40,147 bases of DNA from Streptomyces olivochromogenes (lineage in GTDB: Bacteria; Actinomycetota; Actinomycetes; Streptomycetales; Streptomycetaceae): NCBI RefSeq assembly GCF_021538895.1, contig NZ_JADDRL010000088.1, positions 1 through 40,147 of the forward strand, written 5' to 3'. The number at the start of each line of letters is the position of its first letter. The first letter of the stretch is position 1. The notes under the pieces are model-generated. The model did no database searches. It saw nothing but the letters and a program-made list of their open reading frames with translations, and was not told where the DNA came from. Of the stretch, positions 34,733-40,147 are shown in pieces. The position numbers and the translations under genes are program-made.

Positions 34733-37278
34733 GCGTCCTCACCTTCGAGGAGGCTGAAGTCCTCGTCCTCCAATCGCACACCCGACAGATCCGCCGAGAT
34801 GTACTTCTCGACCGTGCTGTCCCCGTGCCGCGGTTCCGGAAAGACGAGGCCGACGCCGACCACGTGTTCCGCCGCGTTCAGAGGAGCACGCCGCTCCTTT
34901 CCGGGACCGGGCTCGGACGTCTTGTCGATCGGATACAGCACCAGAAGGCCAGTGTCCGGAAGCTGGACGCGACGCTCATCGATGATGCCCTTCTCGGTGA
35001 GCTTCGCAGTGTCTCCGGCCAGGTCGACGGCGGCGTCACGGCGGCTCATGAGCGTCTTGATGTCGGCGAAGTCCGGCGAGGGGTTGGTCACGGCAACGCG
35101 ACTACGGATGTTGCGTCCGACGGATACGCCGGGCACGAACACGAACGGCTCTCCTGCCGGGTTACCGACGATCGCTATGTTCCAACGGCGCAGCGAGCCG
35201 GCTGCGACTCGCTTACGGATGTAGCTGCTGATCAGGTCGGCATCGTTCTCGGGTGACTTCTCATGGAACTTGTAGGACGCCAGGAACTCGGTCACGACGT
35301 CGTATGGCACATCGCGGAAGACGTAGCGGCCTTCCGCCGAGCGATCGTCCACCCTGACGGCGTTCGAGCGGGCCGCGGTCACCAGGTCGCGTGCGGCGGT
35401 GGTGTTGCCACGCAGCCAGTCGGCGTCGGTGTGGAAGTAGTGGGTCTGAACCCGCTTGCCCCCGTACGAGGAGGCAGCCGTCACCGCGTCGCGCATTTTC
35501 GCGGCCGCGGTCACGCGCAGAGCCGGGTGGGTGCGCAGGCGGACGGCGAAGGTGAGGGGCGTCTCGGACTCGGTTATGTAGATGTCGATGTCGCGACGCA
35601 TCTCGGTCTCGACCGTGGCAAGGTGCCGGAACCACTCGGCCAACTCGTCGGTCATCCAGATACGGGGCAGGTCGGCGTAGCCGTTCCGGAAGCCGAACCA
35701 TCGCCCCATCTGCAGCAGAGTGTCGTATGCGGAGACGGCACGCACGAAGTAGCTGACCGACAGGCCCTCAAGGGTGAGTCCACGCGAGAGGGTGTTGCCG
35801 CCCACGGCTATCGCCACGACTGGGCCGTTCTCGTAGTCGAGACGAGCCTCGCTGCTGGAGTTGTCCATGACGATGCGGCAACTGCGCAGAACGCCGGGCA
35901 GTTCGGGCACCAGGTCGTCGAACGGTACCTTCGTCTCGCCGAAGTCCGTGGCGGGAACGCGCGCGGTCTCCTGATCCCACAGCTCACGCAACCGGGAGAG
36001 GAAGGCCGCGTCCGTCACTGTCTGCGCGGCTCGGTTCAGCAGGTGCCGGAGCGGTCGTTCGAAGCTGTTGTGCACGGCGGTGTTGACGCTTGTGTGGATC
36101 AGCATCGTGTTGTGCGGATTGCCGGTACCGCGAACACGGCGAGCGGCTGTCACGAGCCAGAAGTACTCCACGGCCCTGCGGAGGGTGTCGGTGATGACGG
36201 GCTCGAAGCCCTCGACGTCGGCCTTCGTCTCGGGGCGCACGCACGGGACATCGTCCTCCGGCACCGATCGGATCATGTCGTGGCCGTCGTCGACCTGATC
36301 GGGGTCCTCACCGTCCAACGCATAGCGCCCGAAAAGGACTTCTGTGCCAAAGTGTCCGCCCGGCTTGGGCAGATTGACGACGAAGTCCCGCGGATAGAGA
36401 TCTTCCGCACTCGGATCAATCAGCAGATTGGCGAACGGCGATGCCGTGTATCCCACGTACGCGGAACGCGGCAGGCTCTTCATCATGCTGAGGATCAGCG
36501 GATTGATGGACTTCGTCGCAACGGTGGCCTGGTCCGCCTCGTCATCGATGATCAGCGCCGGGCAGTCCTTCAGGTAGTCCGCCGCCTTGTCCAGCCATGT
36601 GGCGAGCTTGCGCAGTACGGTCGCGTTCTTCTTCACGACGCACAAGACGTGCGTCTTGTTGCTCTTCCCGAAGTAGGAGGCGGGATTCGCCGTAGGAGTG
36701 AAATCCTTGTCCAAATCGGTCAGTTGCGACCACAGCGAGGGGTTGGGTTCCACGAGCTGCTGAACCAGGCGGGCCTGGGTCTGACGGCGAAGGCCGTTGT
36801 GAATGCCCGCCAGGACAATGAACAGCTTGTAGCCGCGGTCGGCGGCCTTGGCCATGACCGACGTGAAGTTCGTGGTCTTGCCGGACTGGACGTAGCCCAC
36901 GACGAGACCTCGTGTGGAGAACGCCTTTTCCTTCGGATGGTTCAGCAGTGAGACGACTCGGGTCGAGGAGTCGTCCAGGTTCCGGATGGCGGTGTCCTTG
37001 TCCCATCCATCCTTGAGCAGCAGGTCTTCGATAGCGGGCCAGTACCTGTCCTTGGGCTGCGGGCCCGTGTACCAGGTGTCGCGGTTGCCCAGAACGACGG
37101 CGTGGGGTTCCTCGAGTTCCTTGATGCGTATCGTCTGCTGCTCATGGCGATCGCGGATCTGCTGGATGACCTCTGAGTGGACGCCCATCTGCTCCAGCCG
37201 CTTCACGGCCTCCGATGGGGGAAAGGCGTCCAGGATTGCCTTGAACGTCTCGTACATGTCATCGAATTCGTCGGTCAC
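34729..37278 (-). CDS. Z1 domain ATPase/helicase-like protein
   Basis: An 849-residue protein of the Z1 family, a divergent superfamily II-like P-loop ATPase of restriction-type defence operons. Walker A is GYVQSGKTTN (about 128-137), Walker B is IIDDEADQ (243-250), and the later helicase motifs are VVAIAVGGNTLSRGLTLEGL (V/Ia-like) and LLQMGRWFGFR (arginine-finger motif VI, about 545). An N-terminal helical domain (1-110) precedes the motor. It is the first gene of the tight operon. GTG 37278 is chosen because the family N-terminus (TDEFDDMYETF) begins there, although its Shine-Dalgarno sequence is weak. It probably translocates DNA or remodels it for the DUF4420 nuclease. Confidence 0.92.
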   Translation of the reverse strand: MTDEFDDMYETFKAILDAFPPSEAVKRLEQMGVHSEVIQQIRDRHEQQTIRIKELEEPHAVVLGNRDTWYTGPQPKDRYWPAIEDLLLKDGWDKDTAIRNLDDSSTRVVSLLNHPKEKAFSTRGLVVGYVQSGKTTNFTSVMAKAADRGYKLFIVLAGIHNGLRRQTQARLVQQLVEPNPSLWSQLTDLDKDFTPTANPASYFGKSNKTHVLCVVKKNATVLRKLATWLDKAADYLKDCPALIIDDEADQATVATKSINPLILSMMKSLPRSAYVGYTASPFANLLIDPSAEDLYPRDFVVNLPKPGGHFGTEVLFGRYALDGEDPDQVDDGHDMIRSVPEDDVPCVRPETKADVEGFEPVITDTLRRAVEYFWLVTAARRVRGTGNPHNTMLIHTSVNTAVHNSFERPLRHLLNRAAQTVTDAAFLSRLRELWDQETARVPATDFGETKVPFDDLVPELPGVLRSCRIVMDNSSSEARLDYENGPVVAIAVGGNTLSRGLTLEGLSVSYFVRAVSAYDTLLQMGRWFGFRNGYADLPRIWMTDELAEWFRHLATVETEMRRDIDIYITESETPLTFAVRLRTHPALRVTAAAKMRDAVTAASSYGGKRVQTHYFHTDADWLRGNTTAARDLVTAARSNAVRVDDRSAEGRYVFRDVPYDVVTEFLASYKFHEKSPENDADLISSYIRKRVAAGSLRRWNIAIVGNPAGEPFVFVPGVSVGRNIRSRVAVTNPSPDFADIKTLMSRRDAAVDLAGDTAKLTEKGIIDERRVQLPDTGLLVLYPIDKTSEPGPGKERRAPLNAAEHVVGVGLVFPEPRHGDSTVEKYISADLSGVRLEDEDFSLLEGEDA

Positions 37279-37387
37279 AGGACTCGACCGCCCCCGCTCT
37301 CGCTCGCCACGCCGCCCGACCGTAGAGCGCTGCCGACGTGGCAGACCGCTCTGAAGTACAGGTAGGCACCCCTCGCACAACCCCTAC

Positions 37388-37416
37388 ACATTATTGGGTG
37401 AGATGGTCATTGATAA
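37388..37416 (-). promoter_or_regulatory. Candidate promoter of the Z1 operon
   Basis: On the minus strand, TTATCA (37411-37416) and TAATGT (37388-37393) are separated by 17 nt, in an AT-rich patch standing out from the GC-rich surroundings. It lies about 110 nt before the Z1 start and just after the vsr stop. It fits a sigma-70/HrdB-type promoter for the defence operon; unconfirmed. Confidence 0.4.
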
Positions 37417-37427
37417 GTGATTGAGGG

Positions 37428-37910
37428 TCACGATTGGTTGCCCGAGTTGCCACCCTCTGTGAGTCCTGGGCCGGAGGGGGGCCGAGGCGGGGTCGGTCGC
37501 TTGGATGCCACGGACTCGGAAATGCAGTGGGCCACGTTTGCGGCGGACTCGTGCTCCCAGAAGCGCAGTACTGTCCACCCCGCGGTGGTGAGGTGTTCGG
37601 TCGTCTCCAGGTCGCGAGCCATGTTCTTGTCGAGCTTGGCCCGCCACCACTCCGCGTTCGCCTTCGGTTGCGTTGCGTGCTTGGGGCAGCCGTGCCAGAA
37701 GCAGCCGTCCAGGAAGATGGCGATCTTGGCCTTGCTGAAGACGATGTCGATGGTTCGGCGTGGCATGCCCGGTACCGGCACATTGACCCGGTAGCGCAGC
37801 CCCGAGGCGTGCAGCAGGCGCCGGACCGCCACCTCCGGTGCCGTGTCGCGGGAGCCCTGACGGCTCATTCGGGCGGAGACGGATGGAGAGGATGGGACAG
37901 CACCAGACAC
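37428..37910 (-). CDS. vsr: Very short patch repair (Vsr) endonuclease
   Basis: A protein of about 160 residues of the Vsr family, which nicks DNA 5' of T:G mismatches that arise by deamination of 5-methylcytosine. Family landmarks are MSRQGSRDTAPEVAVRRLLHASGLRYRV, the catalytic Asp region RRTIDIVFSKAKIAIFLDG, CFWHGCPKH with metal/zinc ligands, and WWRAKLDKNMARD followed by GWTVLRFWEHE. Vsr genes normally accompany a C5-MTase, and the operon downstream encodes one. The start is uncertain: GTG 37910 leaves a typical ~14-residue leader before MSRQ, while ATG 37868 would cut it. A 149-nt gap with its own promoter separates it from Z1. Confidence 0.9.
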   Translation of the reverse strand: MSGAVPSSPSVSARMSRQGSRDTAPEVAVRRLLHASGLRYRVNVPVPGMPRRTIDIVFSKAKIAIFLDGCFWHGCPKHATQPKANAEWWRAKLDKNMARDLETTEHLTTAGWTVLRFWEHESAANVAHCISESVASKRPTPPRPPSGPGLTEGGNSGNQS

Positions 37911-38160
37911 AGAAGCATTCTGCCGGCGTGCCTGAGGCGTTGGCCAAGGCCTGACCACAGATACCAAGGATCAGCGTTGTTCCGACCGCCGCTGGACCGG
38001 CCGTGACCACTGCCTGTCGACCGCGCAAGCCATGTTGTCCGCCATGAAGCGCGCGTCCTGAGGCAGGCCCCGGCCCCTCACCGGTGAGGTTGTCGTAGTC
38101 ACCGGTACTACCCGAGACCACATCGGCCGTCCACGAGACCCCCGTCTCCGTGCCCTGCGG
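37911..38160. other. Intergenic gap at the right border of the defence island
   Basis: About 250 bp between vsr and the TPR/SEC-C gene. Open frames here are short or shadows. I see no tRNA, integrase, direct-repeat attachment site or gene remnant that would explain insertion of the island. Confidence 0.4.
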
Positions 38161-39177
38161 TTATGCCGTCACCCCGTGGCACCCCTCATAGGCTCCACCC
38201 GACCCACACCAACACCCCGTCCCCCTCTGCGGAGGCCAAACCACAGCCCGCCCCCGCGCCGCCAACGTCGTCGCATACTGCGGCAGCAGCGTCACGTCTC
38301 CCGGCGAAGTCCCCTCCGACGCGGCGAAGGCCTCATAAGAAGGCACCGTCCCCGTCACGATTCCCAGGTTCGGTGTGCCGGAAGTTGCCAGTTCGCGCAG
38401 TGACGCCTCTATCGTCGCCAGGTGCTCCTCGCGGGACGGATACTCGGTCGCCAGGGAGGGATACGCCCCCACCAGCTCCTCCAGCTCACCCTGTGCCCAG
38501 TGCAGCACCGCCACCGGGAACGGGCGGGACAGGGCCTCTCGGTATGCCCCGAGCTCCGCCCGCAGCCGCGAGATCTCCGCCTTCAGTTCCGCCGGGTTGT
38601 CCGAGCCCAGGGACCAGACGCGCTTGGGGTCGTGGAGTTCGTCCAGCGACACCGGCGAGGAGTGCAGGGTGTCCGCCAGGGCGTCCCACTCGTCGTGGGG
38701 CAGGCCCAGCATGCGGCGGACCCTGTGGCGGCCGTAGAGGAGGGGGTGCGTGGAGTACGGGGTCTCCGTCGCGTCCGTGAGGAGCAGGGTCGTGCCCTCC
38801 GTGAACGTGTCCTGCGCCGCCTCCAGTTCGTCGTGGGACTCCAGGGCCTCGGCGACGATGACCCACGGGGCCGGGTCACGCGGGGCGGACACGCGGACTC
38901 CGTCGATGATCGCGCGGGCCTCGGCCTCATGGCCGTACTCCCAGAGGTTCGAGGCCTTCAGGGCTCGTACCAGTTGGGGGTTCTCCAGCGAGTCCGGGGC
39001 GGACAGCATGCGGTCGTAGAGCGCGGTCGCGGCGGGGCGGTCGTCGGCCAGTTCGAGGTGGGCCGCGGCCTGGAGGAGCAGGGCCTCGGTGTCCTCGGGA
39101 TAGAGGCCGGCGGTCCGCTCCAGGCGTGCCGCTTCGGCAGTGTGGTCGACGTTCTCGGCAGGCGTGTCGGGGCGCAT
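38161..39177 (-). CDS. TPR-repeat protein with C-terminal SEC-C zinc motif
   Basis: A 338-residue soluble protein. Residues 15-160 are TPR-like helical pairs (LERTAGLYPEDTEALLLQAAAHLELADD, LVRALKASNLWEYGHEAEARAI, PWVIVAEALESHDELEAAQDTF). A coiled segment follows (LKAEISRLRAELGAYREAL). The extreme C-terminus has a SEC-C-like zinc knuckle, GCWCGSGGAYEGCHG. SEC-C motifs usually act in protein-protein or ribosome/translocase contacts; the role here is unknown. ATG 39177 is preferred because a -10-like TACGGT lies exactly 7 nt upstream (leaderless), although ATG 39207 is also in frame. Confidence 0.82.
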   Translation of the reverse strand: MRPDTPAENVDHTAEAARLERTAGLYPEDTEALLLQAAAHLELADDRPAATALYDRMLSAPDSLENPQLVRALKASNLWEYGHEAEARAIIDGVRVSAPRDPAPWVIVAEALESHDELEAAQDTFTEGTTLLLTDATETPYSTHPLLYGRHRVRRMLGLPHDEWDALADTLHSSPVSLDELHDPKRVWSLGSDNPAELKAEISRLRAELGAYREALSRPFPVAVLHWAQGELEELVGAYPSLATEYPSREEHLATIEASLRELATSGTPNLGIVTGTVPSYEAFAASEGTSPGDVTLLPQYATTLAARGRAVVWPPQRGTGCWCGSGGAYEGCHGVTA

Positions 39178-39184
39178 GGGGGAC

Positions 39185-39190
39185 ACCGTA
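39185..39190 (-). promoter_or_regulatory. -10 box (TACGGT) of the TPR/SEC-C gene
   Basis: TACGGT on the minus strand lies 7 nt before ATG 39177 and supports that start as leaderless. Confidence 0.4.
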
Positions 39191-39360
39191 CTGCCGACCA
39201 ACGACATAGGGAGAGGTATGTGCTGGTCGGCAGCGTCAAGGAGGCGTGATTCCCGCGCGGGCCGGGTGCGGGTGACACCCCAGAGTGAAAGGGGCAGGGA
39301 GAGGCGCAGGCCGGGCGTCGGCCCTTGCGCCTGCCTGCCGTCACTATCGGTACGGCTGCG

Positions 39361-39798
39361 TCAGTACCGGTACGGCTCCGGCAAAAGCGTCGCGATCCGT
39401 ATCAGTACCGCCGTCAGGGCCCCCGCCCACAGCAGCACTCCCAGCCACATCCCCAGCACCGCCGAGCGGTAGCGGGCGAGGTTGTCCAGGGCCACCGTGT
39501 CGGGGGAGCCCGGGGTGCACAGGAGGTGGACGCGGCTGCCCTCGGGGAGGGCGTGGGCGCCGATCGTGTCGGGGACGGCGCGTTCGTACTCGCCGCCGTC
39601 CTCGCCGACCCAGCGGATCACCGGGTGCAGTGCGGCGTACGTCCCTTCCCGCGACGCGATGTGTCCCGTCACCGTCCCCTCCACACGACGGCCCGTGCGC
39701 CGCAGGAGGTGTTCGGTGATCGCCAGCCGGGCCTGGTGGCCGGTGACGGCGAGGCCGGCGATGAAGGGGACCAGGGCGAGAAGCCAGTACGCACTCAT
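39361..39798 (-). CDS. DUF3592-type membrane protein
   Basis: A 145-residue protein with an N-terminal membrane helix (YWLLALVPFIAGLAV), a central beta-rich domain typical of DUF3592 (VEGTVTGHIASREGTYAALHPVIRW, LPEGSRVHLLCTPGSPDTVALDN) and a C-terminal helix (AVLGMWLGVLLWAGALTAVLI). The middle domain is likely exposed between two membrane helices. The function is unknown. No Shine-Dalgarno sequence is seen, but a -10-like TAAGCT ends 8 nt before the ATG, consistent with a near-leaderless transcript. Confidence 0.85.
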   Translation of the reverse strand: MSAYWLLALVPFIAGLAVTGHQARLAITEHLLRRTGRRVEGTVTGHIASREGTYAALHPVIRWVGEDGGEYERAVPDTIGAHALPEGSRVHLLCTPGSPDTVALDNLARYRSAVLGMWLGVLLWAGALTAVLIRIATLLPEPYRY

Positions 39799-39987
39799 GA
39801 GCAGGGAGCTTATGGGTCTGGTGAGTTGGAGGGGGAGCGCTTATCGTGCGGGTCCGGTGGAGGGGGAGCCGGGGCTCCTGCGGGTCCGCCGATCGAGGGG
39901 GACCGGGCCTCTGTCGGCCCGATGGAGGGGACTGGGTCTCCGCGAGCCCGGCCGTGGAGGCGTACTGGCCCGGAGGGAGGCGTACGC

Positions 39988-40147
39988 ATGCGGGTCATGC
40001 GGGTTCCCGTCGTGGGACACGGCGACCTGCGGCGGCGCGCTCGGCGCCGGCGGGTGCTGTGGGGCGGCGGCGAGGTCCTCGTCACCGTCGGGGTCGTCCT
40101 CATGCTGCTGGTCGTGCACCAACTCTGGTGGACCAACCGGGAGGCCA
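39988..40147 (+). CDS. Class E sortase, N-terminal part (runs off the window)
   Basis: Fifty-three residues are visible. They comprise a basic cytoplasmic segment (GDLRRRARRRRV), a membrane helix (LWGGGEVLVTVGVVLMLLVV) and the start of the extracellular part (HQLWWTNREA). The RRRRVLWG...LLVVHQLWWTNREA pattern is characteristic of actinobacterial class E sortases, which anchor LAXTG proteins to peptidoglycan. The catalytic TLxTC region lies beyond the window, so activity cannot be judged. The ATG follows GGAGGGAGG with 7 nt spacing, which decides the start. Confidence 0.85.
   Translation, partial: MRVMRVPVVGHGDLRRRARRRRVLWGGGEVLVTVGVVLMLLVVHQLWWTNREA

Noticed and set aside
37428..37967. Longer Vsr start at TTG 37967
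   Set aside because: TTG is rare as a start and would add about 33 residues without family support. GTG 37910 leaves a typical short leader.
25503..38160. Prophage or integrative element explaining the defence island
   Set aside because: No integrase, excisionase, replication or structural phage gene and no flanking direct repeat were seen. The tRNA-like gene is 18 kb away and not adjacent.

Overview
The window looks like chromosomal DNA of a Streptomyces species. Base composition is very GC-rich, third codon positions are almost all G or C, GTG starts are common, and many genes have a TANNNT -10 box only 6-8 nt before the start codon, as expected for leaderless mRNAs. Left-hand gene content (GlcNAc PTS genes with DasR-type operators, rph, rdgB, bcp, a GroES-like gene, a class A PBP) resembles the conserved Streptomyces core.

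Region by region. 1-5.0 kb: a metallo-beta-lactamase-fold hydrolase, then two tandem EIIC GlcNAc-type PTS permeases (nagE2-like and nagE1-like, minus strand) and the EIIB gene nagF (plus strand). Three dre-like operators lie in their promoter regions, and a degenerate ~230-bp tandem repeat separates the two permeases. 5.0-7.1 kb: rph, a small lipoprotein, rdgB, and a structurally odd tRNA-like gene with anticodon UAG. 7.1-8.2 kb: two tandem frameshifted HNH endonuclease genes. 8.3-10.1 kb: bcp, a DUF3618 protein, a GroES-like protein, and a guanidinium exporter (gdx/sugE) behind a guanidine-III (ykkC-III) riboswitch. 10.1-18.3 kb: a long class A penicillin-binding protein, a three-gene ABC-2 exporter operon, a DUF1707 protein and an SGNH/GDSL esterase. 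18.4-25.5 kb: DUF445 and DUF2269 membrane proteins, a GlxA-type AraC regulator, small hypothetical and DUF397-like genes, an HTH/TPR-like regulator and a HAD hydrolase.

25.6-38.0 kb is an accessory anti-phage island and the most interesting part. A minus-strand operon whose first five genes mostly overlap by 4-nt ATGA junctions encodes a Z1-domain ATPase, a DUF4420 PD-(D/E)XK nuclease, a GHKL (MutL/MORC-like) ATPase, an unrecognised 298-aa protein, a DUF6339-cytosine-MTase fusion whose catalytic Cys is replaced by Arg, and an intact C5 cytosine methyltransferase. A Vsr mismatch endonuclease lies upstream on the same strand. Convergent to the operon is a less GC-rich gene fusing a second GHKL ATPase to a Shedu-like PD-(D/E)XK nuclease. 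The set resembles the known Mza (MutL-Z1-DUF-AIPR) defence type, but no AIPR gene is visible and methylation components are present instead.

38.1-40.1 kb: a TPR/SEC-C protein, a DUF3592 membrane protein and the N-terminus of a class E sortase that runs off the window.
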